Positions 1-6,452 of a DNA stretch of 8,474 bases are shown here, piece after piece (position 1 is the stretch's first letter; every line of letters begins with the position of its first letter). The notes under the pieces were generated by a model. That model did not search any database. It saw nothing but the letters and a program-made list of their open reading frames with translations, and was not told the origin of the DNA. The stretch is from Planctomycetaceae bacterium (GTDB lineage Bacteria; Planctomycetota; Phycisphaerae; Phycisphaerales; SM1A02): positions 1 to 8,474 of the forward strand of contig JAIYCA010000247.1 in the NCBI GenBank assembly GCA_027488265.1. Direction: 5' to 3'. Made by a program: the position numbers and the translations under genes.

Positions 1-1369
1 CCTTGTCGGGGTTCTCGTCGGCCCAGTTCGGATCGCCGCGGTGGTAGTAGTCCTCGCGGTGGAGCATCATCACAACGTCGGCATCCTGTTCGATCGAGCC
101 CGATTCACGGAGATCGCTCATGCGCGGACGATGGCCTTCGCGCTGTTCCGCCGCACGATTGAGCTGCGAAAGACAAAGCACGGGCAAATCCAGTTCACGT
201 GCCATCGCCTTGATGCCACGCGAGATTTCGCTCACTTCGAGCTGACGACTTTCAACGCGCGAACCCGAACTCATGAGCTGCAAGTAGTCGATCGCGATGA
301 AGCCGATACCAAATCGCTCTTTCAAACGACGCGCTTTCGAGCGCATTGCAAGCAGCGACAGACCTGGCGTGTCATCGATGAAGAGCGGAAGTCGTGAGAT
401 TTCACCGCAGGCCGACATCAAGCGGCGATAGTCGTCACTTCCAAGCATGTGCTTGCGCATGCGTTGACTATCGATTTGCCCAAGCGCGCACAACATACGT
501 TGGATGAGTTGTTGCCGACCCATTTCGAGACTGAACATCAGGCTCGGCACGCCGTTCTGCGCGACTTGCTCGATGAGGTTGAGCGCAAGCGCGGTCTTAC
601 CCATCGACGGACGCGCCGCGAGAATGATCATTTCGCCGCGCTGCAGGCCGTTGGTCATTTCATCGAACTCGCCATAACCCGTGCGCACACCCATGAAACC
701 CTTGCCGTCACTCGCTTCGATCAAACGCATCGTCTCATCGACGAGCTCTTGCGCCGTCGCGACAACGCCCTGCTCGCGCTTCTGCGCAATGCGGAAAATG
801 CGCTGTTCCGCGCTCTCAAGGAGATTCTGCGCTGGCTGACGCGACGTATGCGCTTCTTCCAGAATCGAACCTGCGGCCGCGATGAGTTCGCGCGTCGTCG
901 CCTTCTCGCGGACGACTTGCGCCCAGTGCACTGCGTTGGCCGCGCTTGGCACACCTTCGGCAAGTTGCACGAGATACTCAAAGCCGCCGATCGCTTCGAC
1001 GAGATTGCGATCGACAAGCAACTGATTGAGCAGCACAAGATCAACCGTCGCGTGCCGCTCGTAGAGTTCGATGATGGCGTCGTAGATGCGTCCGTGACGA
1101 GGCACGGAGAAGTCGTCGCCAGAACGAACGACGGTGATCACATCGCCGACAACTTTCGGATCCCACAACACCGCGCCGATGAGACCCATCTCGGCCTCAA
1201 TCGCAACGGGCGGTTCGGCGCCGAAGAGTGCTGCAACATCACGACGCTGCGATTCCGTTTGGCCATCGCCGCCTGTACGACCGCGGCGGGGTCCGCCACG
1301 CGAACGACGCGCGCCGCCACCAAAATCGCCACCCTGCGTTCCGTCGTTGTTGGTGAATTCGTCCTGCAC
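1..1369 (-). CDS. dnaB: Replicative DNA helicase DnaB (3' end beyond window)
   Basis: Hexameric ATP-dependent helicase that unwinds DNA at the replication fork and recruits primase. Codons 1-456 are visible. The N-terminal helical domain begins with an EAEMGLIGAVLWDP stretch (about residues 58-71; the family usually has EAEQAVLG). The RecA-like domain has Walker A ARPSMGKT with Lys258, the SLEMG motif, Walker B IDYLQLM with Asp361, and the late DLRESGSIEQDADVV and HRED motifs. Roughly the last 50 residues lie outside the window. No intein interrupts Walker A. The start is the only plausible one: GTG at 1369 follows an in-frame TGA at 1381-1379, and the next ATG (codon 61) would cut into the N-terminal domain. 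No SD is visible. An unusual Gly/Arg-rich tail (residues 10-36) precedes the domain. The HU-family gene lies upstream on the same strand across a 224-bp gap. Confidence 0.96.
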   Translation of the reverse strand, partial: MQDEFTNNDGTQGGDFGGGARRSRGGPRRGRTGGDGQTESQRRDVAALFGAEPPVAIEAEMGLIGAVLWDPKVVGDVITVVRSGDDFSVPRHGRIYDAIIELYERHATVDLVLLNQLLVDRNLVEAIGGFEYLVQLAEGVPSAANAVHWAQVVREKATTRELIAAAGSILEEAHTSRQPAQNLLESAEQRIFRIAQKREQGVVATAQELVDETMRLIEASDGKGFMGVRTGYGEFDEMTNGLQRGEMIILAARPSMGKTALALNLIEQVAQNGVPSLMFSLEMGRQQLIQRMLCALGQIDSQRMRKHMLGSDDYRRLMSACGEISRLPLFIDDTPGLSLLAMRSKARRLKERFGIGFIAIDYLQLMSSGSRVESRQLEVSEISRGIKAMARELDLPVLCLSQLNRAAEQREGHRPRMSDLRESGSIEQDADVVMMLHREDYYHRGDPNWADENPDK

Positions 1370-1406
1370 GCGGCGGAGACTACACGCTCAACGTGCGTTC
1401 GAACAG

Positions 1407-1422
1407 GTTTCACACGTGAAAC
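1407..1422. repeat. parS-like inverted repeat upstream of dnaB
   Basis: Perfect 7-bp arms GTTTCAC and GTGAAAC are separated by AC. The arms match the half-sites of the bacterial centromere site parS, but parS has no spacer, so the 2-bp insertion should change the geometry for ParB. It lies 38 bp upstream of the dnaB start. A second possible stem pairs 1392-1399 with 1420-1427 (8 bp) and would compete with it in RNA. Function unknown: it could be an operator for dnaB or a leader hairpin. Confidence 0.6.
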
Positions 1423-1480
1423 GCACGAAGTCGCATCAAGTCGCATCAAGTCGCATCAAGTCGCATCAAGTCGCACGAAG
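1421..1480. repeat. 10-bp tandem repeat between hup and dnaB
   Basis: Four exact head-to-tail copies of TCGCATCAAG occupy 1431-1470. A degenerate copy flanks each side: ACGCACGAAG at 1421-1430 and TCGCACGAAG at 1471-1480. A 10-bp period is about one helical turn, so every copy would face the same side of the DNA. The copies may be protein-binding sites or simple slippage expansion. No CRISPR-like spacers are present. Confidence 0.9.
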
Positions 1481-1495
1481 CGGCACTGCAACTTG

Positions 1496-1517
1496 TTCGG
1501 AACGCATGCGATCCGAA
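1496..1517. repeat. 22-bp near-perfect palindrome
   Basis: Arms TTCGGA (1496-1501) and TCCGAA (1512-1517) flank the palindromic core CGCATGCG (1503-1510). The only mismatch is the A/A pair at 1502 and 1511. It lies 77 bp beyond the stop codon of the HU-family gene. No T-run follows on the minus strand, so it is a weak candidate for an intrinsic terminator and a fair candidate for a dimeric regulator site. Confidence 0.6.
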
Positions 1518-1593
1518 GGCCGACGTTTCGCGGGGCTCGCCGACCGCGCCCACGATCCGCGTGTCGCCAAGCGACGTCACTCTTCGAGCAACG

Positions 1594-1923
1594 TCACTCG
1601 TCCGACTCAGCCGACGCACCCACGCGCGCAACCACTTGACCATCTTCGAGCGACTGCTGCATGAGACGTCCAACCTTGAAGCGAACGCTCTTCCGCGGCG
1701 GAACTGCGACGCGCTCAAGCGTCTTCGGGTTCTGCGCCACACGACCTGCACGGGCGCGGATTTCAAACACGCCGAAGTCGCGGAACTCCAAACGGTTTCC
1801 GCGCGCGAGTTCATCGATCACGTGATCAAGGAAACTCTGCACCGCACGACGCACGTCGGTGCGCGGCAGCGCCGTGTCTTGAGCGACGCGTTCGATGAGA
1901 TCCTTCTTCGTCGTTGTTGCCAT
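1594..1923 (-). CDS. HU/IHF-family DNA-binding protein
   Basis: Small dimeric nucleoid protein that binds and bends DNA (109 residues). The N-terminal helices begin TKKDLIERVAQ. The family signature FRDFGVFEIR lies at about residues 47-56. The beta-arm region carries NPKT with the intercalating Pro66, and PRKSVRFKVG follows. A roughly 17-residue polar tail (EDGQVVARVGASAESDE) extends past the usual end near QQSL. The start is ATG at 1923: GAGG at 1933-1930 sits 6 nt upstream. A GTG immediately before it (1926) is in frame but too close to that SD. The sequence alone does not separate HU from an IHF subunit; the NPKT arm and basic C-terminal strand look somewhat IHF-like. It lies upstream of dnaB on the same strand and is divergent from the small lipoprotein gene. 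Confidence 0.95.
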   Translation of the reverse strand: MATTTKKDLIERVAQDTALPRTDVRRAVQSFLDHVIDELARGNRLEFRDFGVFEIRARAGRVAQNPKTLERVAVPPRKSVRFKVGRLMQQSLEDGQVVARVGASAESDE

Positions 1924-1929
1924 CACACA

Positions 1930-1933
1930 CCTC
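1930..1933 (-). promoter_or_regulatory. SD for the HU-family gene
   Basis: GAGG on the minus strand, 6 nt before ATG 1923 and only 3 nt before the GTG at 1926. It favours the ATG start. Confidence 0.6.
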
Positions 1934-2179
1934 GGCCAGCCCAGGCCGTTCGAAATTCAAATTGGGGAACCTCACGCTCTCTTGGGAGCAGAGAACTCCG
2001 CGAGTATCCAACGACAGGGCATCGGAAGTCAAGGGTTCAGCAGAGATTGCGTTCTCGGGACGTCACAAGTTTCACTTCTGCGACCTGTGCCAATCGTGCG
2101 GCCTGAGAGGATTCGCTCTTTCGGCCGACAAACGGCGTTTTCGCTTGCGTCAGCTCATCTGAGGCGCATCGTCGGACTC

Positions 2180-2184
2180 GGAGG
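2180..2184 (+). promoter_or_regulatory. SD fixing the GTG start of the lipoprotein gene
   Basis: GGAGG lies 7 nt upstream of GTG 2192. It picks this start out of a frame that stays open from 1895 and antisense to the HU-family gene, and it is the main support for the gene being real. Confidence 0.65.
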
Positions 2185-2191
2185 AAGTGCC

Positions 2192-2527
2192 GTGGACAAC
2201 CTGAAGATTGAAAATCGGTTTCGAGTTCTCGGCCCTCGTCTCGTGGGCACGGCTGGTGCTATCGCTCTCGCGACGCTCGTTGGATGTGCGCCCAAAGTGG
2301 CAGACATCGTGCCCACGCGCGCTGAGACTTCGTCGACACTGGCCATGACAACAGCGCGCATCGGCTTCGATCGCAACGATGCGAAACTCGGCACGCAACG
2401 CGAGGCACTCTCGCGGACGTACGAGCTTTCGAACACCGCGACATTCGATCGTCAACGCATCGTCAATGGGCGCCCGTACACCGACTTCGACACAATTACG
2501 CGCTCGCGCGAGAGTTTCTCGCGCTGA
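2192..2527 (+). CDS. Small predicted lipoprotein, family not recognised
   Basis: A 111-residue product starting at GTG with GGAGG 7 nt upstream. Residues 9-31 form a signal peptide: basic Arg9, Arg11 and Arg16, then a hydrophobic stretch GTAGAIALATL. A lipobox LVGC follows, with Cys32 as the expected lipidation site. The mature part is about 80 residues, polar, rich in Arg, Thr and Ser, with no further membrane segment and no motif I can name. It would be anchored to the inner or outer membrane facing the periplasm. Its last 32 nt overlap the end of lpxK on the opposite strand (convergent). The signal peptide and SD are directly visible; existence as a gene is inferred, and function is unknown. 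Confidence 0.65.
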   Translation: MDNLKIENRFRVLGPRLVGTAGAIALATLVGCAPKVADIVPTRAETSSTLAMTTARIGFDRNDAKLGTQREALSRTYELSNTATFDRQRIVNGRPYTDFDTITRSRESFSR

Positions 2528-3605
2528 TCACGCGCCCCAACGCCGCGCGCACGCGATCTTCGCCTTCGAGAAACACAATCGAGAGTTGTGGAATCAGGAG
2601 AGCGATTCGGCTTGAAGACTTCACGTCAAGTTTCACGAAGTCTTTGCGCGAGAGGACAACCTCGCGCACACCTGCGACCGACGCCGCGCGTTCGAGTTCG
2701 GCAAGCGTGAATGGCCGATGGTCAGGCTTCTCCATTCTCTCGACGATGTGCCCGCCGGCACGCTCGACCATTCCGTGAAAGTGGCTTGGATTTCCGAGCG
2801 CACACGCTGAGAGCACGCGACGCTCCGCGAGTTCAGCGACAGAGATCCGCTCGCGTCCATGAGCAGCACTCACTTCAAGCGCGTCCCACGCATGCACACA
2901 CACTGCATCATGCGGGCGACCGCGAGATTCCGCGACAAGTGCCGCCGCGCGAGCGCGTTGCACTTCGTCATCTGCCTTCGTCAGCACCACAAGGTCAGCG
3001 CGCGCGATATTGCGCGCAGGCTCACGCAGCCATCCATTCGGAAGAAGATCGCCATCGAGTCCAGGTCGAGATGCGTCGACCAGCACAACATCGAGATCTC
3101 GCGCAAGTTTGCGATGTTGAAATCCGTCGTCGAGGAGAATCGCCGCGTGATTTCGCCAGTTTTCTGCGGTCATCGCCGAGAGTTCTGTCACAAGCGCTTC
3201 GCGGCGACGCGCACCAACAACGACCTTCGCCATCGATGCCGTGGATGCATACTCCTCAGCTTCATCAGAGATGACCTTGTTTGAAGTACCAGCACGCGCC
3301 GCGCGATAGCCACGCAGCGCGATGACTGGCTTCGCGCCGATCGAGGCGAGTTCGGCTGCGCACCACGCGACGAACGGGCTCTTTCCCGTTCCACCTGCCG
3401 TGAGATTGCCAATCGAAACAACCGGTGGCGCAACAACTTCGCTTCCGCTCGCGCGATTTTCACTCGCACGAACTTCGAGTCGCTGGACGCCAACTCCACG
3501 ATCCCAACGTGCATTGCGCCACGCGACGCCAACCCCATAGCAACGAGCGAGTGGCCACGTGATGGGCGCAATCCATGCAGGAAGCGGCCCGCGCGTATCA
3601 GGCAT
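2496..3605 (-). CDS. lpxK: Tetraacyldisaccharide 4'-kinase (lipid A synthesis)
   Basis: Transfers phosphate from ATP to the 4' position of the tetraacyl-disaccharide-1-phosphate precursor of lipid A at the inner face of the inner membrane. The product is 369 residues, slightly longer than the usual 320-350. The P-loop reads SIGNLTAGGTGKSP with Lys75, close to the family's VGNLTVGGTGKTP. DEAEEYA lies at about 114-120, and the catalytic-region motif LLDDGFQHRKLARDLDVVLVD begins near residue 157. A hydrophobic N-terminus (WIAPITWPLA) fits membrane association. ATG 3605 is chosen because AGGAG sits 9 nt upstream and the ATG overlaps the stop of the upstream membrane-protein gene by 8 nt. A GTG at 3683 would add 26 residues without an SD. 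It is the last gene of a maf / membrane protein / lpxK unit. Confidence 0.96.
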   Translation of the reverse strand: MPDTRGPLPAWIAPITWPLARCYGVGVAWRNARWDRGVGVQRLEVRASENRASGSEVVAPPVVSIGNLTAGGTGKSPFVAWCAAELASIGAKPVIALRGYRAARAGTSNKVISDEAEEYASTASMAKVVVGARRREALVTELSAMTAENWRNHAAILLDDGFQHRKLARDLDVVLVDASRPGLDGDLLPNGWLREPARNIARADLVVLTKADDEVQRARAAALVAESRGRPHDAVCVHAWDALEVSAAHGRERISVAELAERRVLSACALGNPSHFHGMVERAGGHIVERMEKPDHRPFTLAELERAASVAGVREVVLSRKDFVKLDVKSSSRIALLIPQLSIVFLEGEDRVRAALGRVISARNSRASA

Positions 3606-4074
3606 CGCTTCGATCTCCTGTCGCCGATTTTCCTCCGCCGAAGACTTCGCGCTTGAGTTCGCCGTACTCGCGAAGCCCGCCACGCAGAACGATGATTACG
3701 TCGACGATTGCGAGCAGAAACCAAAACAGAAGCGCAAGCAGTGCGATCGACCATGCGGTTGCCCAGCCGACGCGATCTTCATGTGGATGAACAAACGTCA
3801 GCGCACGAACAAGCGGTACGACCGCAGCGAGCGCAAACACGATTCCGGTTCGCCGCACCCGACGCTGGAGGACTGGCACGTCATTCCGTCCAAGACGCGC
3901 GAAGTACCAGAGCAGCGCGAGCGCGAGCACCATCGCAAGCGGCACACTCACAACCGCGGGAACCATGAACCACGGGCCCAGATCGCGCCCCGCGAGCGCG
4001 GGATCGATCGCACTTCCATCGACGACGAGAACACCCGCCATTGTTCTGTCAAAGATCGGTCGCCACGGGCTCAT
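3598..4074 (-). CDS. Three-helix membrane protein between maf and lpxK
   Basis: A 158-residue protein I cannot assign to a family. Three hydrophobic segments are visible: about residues 35-58, 77-95 and 104-130. A basic loop (QRRVRR, 70-75) lies between the first two, suggesting that loop is cytoplasmic. The C-terminal tail is short, charged and Gly-rich. The ATG at 4074 overlaps the maf stop codon as ATGA, and GGAG at 4086-4083 lies 8 nt upstream. An ATG at 4122 would add 16 residues but overlap maf more. Its 3' end overlaps the lpxK start by 8 nt, so all three genes are probably translated from one message. Position suggests an envelope role, but nothing in the sequence proves it. Confidence 0.85.
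   Translation of the reverse strand: MSPWRPIFDRTMAGVLVVDGSAIDPALAGRDLGPWFMVPAVVSVPLAMVLALALLWYFARLGRNDVPVLQRRVRRTGIVFALAAVVPLVRALTFVHPHEDRVGWATAWSIALLALLFWFLLAIVDVIIVLRGGLREYGELKREVFGGGKSATGDRSDA
3615..3619 (-). promoter_or_regulatory. SD fixing the lpxK start
   Basis: AGGAG on the minus strand, 9 nt upstream of ATG 3605 and inside the end of the membrane-protein gene. It supports the shorter LpxK over the GTG at 3683. Confidence 0.65.
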
Positions 4075-4841
4075 GCGCAACGCTCCGATGTGCCATTGGC
4101 ACGGAGATACGTCGTATCGCATCGCGGCGATTGCAAGGCCTCTCGCAACATCGGCTCTAATCGGCGAAGCGGAAGCCCAACGACCGTCTCCGGATCGCCT
4201 TCGCAGCGAACGGGCCAGCCCCGCGCGATGACTTCCGGCAAGTTGTAGCCGCCAGCTTTACCCTTCCATGCCCCAGTTTCGAGGAAGCGTTCGAAGTCTT
4301 CGTTCGGAAGTTCGCCAATCTCGATCCACGCGATATCGCGGCCAACGCGGTAGGTGCCATTCGGTGCCATGAGGCACCAACCCGTGATCACTCCATGCCC
4401 GCGCTCGGCGAGCGACGAAATCATGGCACGCGCATCCGCGACATCCTTGGGTTTCCCGAGAACTTCGCCGTCGCGTTCGCAGACCGTGTCCGCCGCAAGG
4501 ATCCATGCAGGAGGCGCACCGCGTGCAGCGCGTCGCGAGGCGACCCGACGCGCCTTGAAGTGGGCGAGTGCCGGAGCAACGTCTCGAGCGTCGACCGCAC
4601 CGAGCGTGAGCGCCCCGTCATCGAGATCTGCTGGCTCAACCTCAACTTCGAACCCCGCGTCCCGCAACATGGAAACACGCCGCGGGGAGCCGCTCGCGAG
4701 AACAAGGCTCACTTCGTGATTCGGCCTGACTCTCCCATCGTGCCTCTCTGCATGTGACTCCGCATGCGCTGCGACGTGCGTTTCCGCTGCTCTCTCGGTG
4801 GAACGTTGGTCCCCTTGCGATGGTCGAACATGATCCGTCAC
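4071..4841 (-). CDS. maf: Maf family nucleotide pyrophosphatase
   Basis: Hydrolyses non-canonical or surplus nucleoside triphosphates to monophosphates; historically called a septum-formation inhibitor. Family motifs in order: LASGSPRR (residues 48-55), AADTVCERDGEVLGKP with the expected catalytic Asp118, KGKAGGYNLPE, and GDPETVVGLPL. The dTTP/UTP and m7GTP subtypes cannot be told apart with confidence by eye. From GTG 4841 the protein has 256 residues, longer than the usual 190-210, because about 43 residues rich in His, Glu and Arg precede the Maf fold. An in-frame GTG at 4712 (codon 44) would give a typical 213-residue protein beginning just before LVLASGSPRR. Neither start has a clear SD, so the 5' end is uncertain. 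It is the first gene of the unit ending in lpxK and is divergent from the kinase gene. Confidence 0.93.
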   Translation of the reverse strand: MTDHVRPSQGDQRSTERAAETHVAAHAESHAERHDGRVRPNHEVSLVLASGSPRRVSMLRDAGFEVEVEPADLDDGALTLGAVDARDVAPALAHFKARRVASRRAARGAPPAWILAADTVCERDGEVLGKPKDVADARAMISSLAERGHGVITGWCLMAPNGTYRVGRDIAWIEIGELPNEDFERFLETGAWKGKAGGYNLPEVIARGWPVRCEGDPETVVGLPLRRLEPMLREALQSPRCDTTYLRANGTSERCA

Positions 4842-4916
4842 GTATGTGAAGATAACGACGAACGAACGTAGCCGCGTACACTCGTACCGCAGTCGCTACT
4901 CTTTCGGCCTCGGAGA

Positions 4917-4946
4917 TTGACAACCGCGCTTCGATGCGTGACTCTT
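4917..4946 (+). promoter_or_regulatory. Possible promoter of the kinase gene (weak)
   Basis: A perfect TTGACA (-35 consensus) lies at 4917-4922 in the maf/kinase divergent gap. The region 17-18 nt downstream reads GACTCTT, a poor -10. The location suits a kinase promoter, but only the -35 half is convincing. Confidence 0.25.
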
Positions 4947-4992
4947 CCGCACCCGCTTCTGGCCCTCTTGCACGCACCAACCTGTACTGCAC

Positions 4993-6330
4993 GTGTCCAC
5001 TGACCCAACGAACAGCCGTCGTCAAGAGCCCGTCCGTATGTCCGGCGAGGACGCCGCACCATCCTCCGCGCCGACGCCCGCGAGCACACAGTCGGGTGAT
5101 GGCTCGCGCGCTGGCTCCAATTTCGACACGATGCTGGGCCGCGTTGTGGTCGAGCGTGGACTGGTGACTCCCGAGGAACTCGATCAATGCTCGAGTGACC
5201 AGCGTGCCCGCAGCGCCGGAAGCGTGCCCGTCACGCTCGCGGAACTTCTCGTCGAGAAAGACTTCCTCACGAAGCGTCAAGTCGAGCGACTTCGCGGCGA
5301 TCTCGAGGCCGTGAAGACGAGCCAGCAGATCCCGGGCTACCGCATCATTCGGAAACTCGGCGCAGGCGCGATGGCAACCGTCTTCCTCGCGAAGCAGTTG
5401 TCGCTTGATCGACTCGTTGCGATCAAAGTGTTGCCGAAGAAATTCTCGCAGAACCAGAACTTCATCGAGCGTTTCCTTCGCGAAGGCCGCGCCGCCGCGA
5501 AGCTTTCACACAACAACATCGTCGCTGCCTACGAAATTGGACAAGCTGGCGAGCACCACTTCTTCGTGATGGAGTATGTCGACGGCGACACCGTCTACGA
5601 CCGAATCGTCGCGCGCAAACGACTGCCTGAACGAGAAGCACTTGAGATCATCCGACAGGTTGGGTCGGCGCTGCAACACGCGCATGAAATGGGCTTTGTC
5701 CACCGCGACATCAAACCCAAGAACATCATGATGACGACGGGGAATGTCGCGAAACTTGCTGACCTCGGCCTCGCCCGCGCGATGAGCGACAAGGAAGCCG
5801 CCGAAGCGGAATCCGGTCGCGCCTACGGCACGCCTTACTACATTTCACCCGAGCAAATTCGCGGCGCCGTACACATCGGCCCACCAGCCGACATCTACGG
5901 CCTCGGAGCGACGTTCTACCACATGGTGACGGGCAAACTTCCGTTCGACGGAACGACGCCGTCGCAAGTGATGCATCGGCACTTGAAGGACGCGCTCATT
6001 CCGCCGGACCACGTGAATCCACAGATTTCTGGTGGAACTGCGCTCATCATCGAAACGATGATGAAGAAAGACCCACGCGATCGCTATCAGAGCGCGCGCG
6101 ATCTCGTGCGCGATCTCGAACTCGTGCTTTCGGGTCAAGAGCCTGAATACGCAAAGCCCGCCGTTGATCTTTCAACGATCTCTTCCGCCGTCTCCGCCGG
6201 CGCGCAAGAACCTATCGCGATCGTTCGAAAGGATGATCCGAAGCCATTTGCGAGTTTGCCCGCGATCATCCTGATCGGCGTTCTTGCCGTCGGGAACATC
6301 GTGCTCCTCGCGGTCGCCTTGCTCCGCTAA
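4993..6330 (+). CDS. Membrane-anchored Ser/Thr protein kinase
   Basis: Hanks-type kinase of 445 residues that phosphorylates proteins on Ser/Thr. Residues 1-43 are a low-complexity Pro/Ser/Thr leader. Residues 44-107 (LGRVVVERGLVTPEELDQ, then LAELLVEKDFLTKRQVERL) resemble the small N-terminal helical domain of GspE/PilB-type ATPases, common in planctomycete kinases. The kinase domain spans about 116-385: Gly loop GAGAMATV (123-130), Lys145, catalytic HRDIKPKN (237-244), DLG (257-259, Leu replacing the Phe of DFG), GTPYYISPE (279-287) and ADIYGLG. All catalytic residues are present. A single hydrophobic segment occupies residues 421-444 and ends the protein, so it should be tail-anchored with no external sensor. 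GTG 4993 is taken as the start; ATG 5038 (codon 16) is equally possible, and neither has a strong SD. Confidence 0.95.
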   Translation: MSTDPTNSRRQEPVRMSGEDAAPSSAPTPASTQSGDGSRAGSNFDTMLGRVVVERGLVTPEELDQCSSDQRARSAGSVPVTLAELLVEKDFLTKRQVERLRGDLEAVKTSQQIPGYRIIRKLGAGAMATVFLAKQLSLDRLVAIKVLPKKFSQNQNFIERFLREGRAAAKLSHNNIVAAYEIGQAGEHHFFVMEYVDGDTVYDRIVARKRLPEREALEIIRQVGSALQHAHEMGFVHRDIKPKNIMMTTGNVAKLADLGLARAMSDKEAAEAESGRAYGTPYYISPEQIRGAVHIGPPADIYGLGATFYHMVTGKLPFDGTTPSQVMHRHLKDALIPPDHVNPQISGGTALIIETMMKKDPRDRYQSARDLVRDLELVLSGQEPEYAKPAVDLSTISSAVSAGAQEPIAIVRKDDPKPFASLPAIILIGVLAVGNIVLLAVALLR

Positions 6331-6374
6331 TCGACAACAGCTTGCGCGAGATGCCATGGGTACAGCAGGCGCGA

Positions 6375-6398
6375 GACGCACGTCGGTGGACGTGCGTC
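6375..6398. terminator. Strong hairpin between convergent genes, probable bidirectional terminator
   Basis: Perfect 10-bp arms GACGCACGTC (6375-6384) and GACGTGCGTC (6389-6398) enclose the loop GGTG. It lies 44 bp after the kinase stop and 54 bp beyond the ridA-family stop, the expected place for a shared terminator. No T-run follows on either strand, so it is not a textbook intrinsic terminator. Between it and 6463 the DNA carries an imperfect direct repeat (6402-6420 and 6446-6463, both starting CAGCCT) that reaches into the end of the ridA-family gene. Confidence 0.6.
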
Positions 6399-6452
6399 AA
6401 TCAGCCTGTCAGTTCGCCGGCCAGTCGACCGCTCAGTCGGCCTGCCAGCCTC

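Noticed and set aside
1407..1422. A functional parS site
   Set aside because: The 2-bp insertion between the half-sites should disrupt standard ParB binding, and parA/parB are not in the window. It is reported only as parS-like.
1421..1480. CRISPR array
   Set aside because: The 10-bp units abut directly without spacers, and no cas genes are in the window.
449..1639. Long plus-strand open frame of 396 codons
   Set aside because: It is antisense to dnaB, whose motifs are unmistakable. The product is Arg/His/Thr-rich without motifs and lacks an SD, a typical shadow of high-GC coding.
2496..3683. Longer LpxK starting at GTG 3683
   Set aside because: It has no SD and would overlap the membrane-protein gene by 86 nt. 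ATG 3605 has AGGAG and an 8-nt overlap.
3598..4122. Longer start (ATG 4122) for the membrane protein
   Set aside because: ATG 4074 has a GGAG 8 nt upstream and makes an ATGA junction with the maf stop, the usual coupled arrangement.
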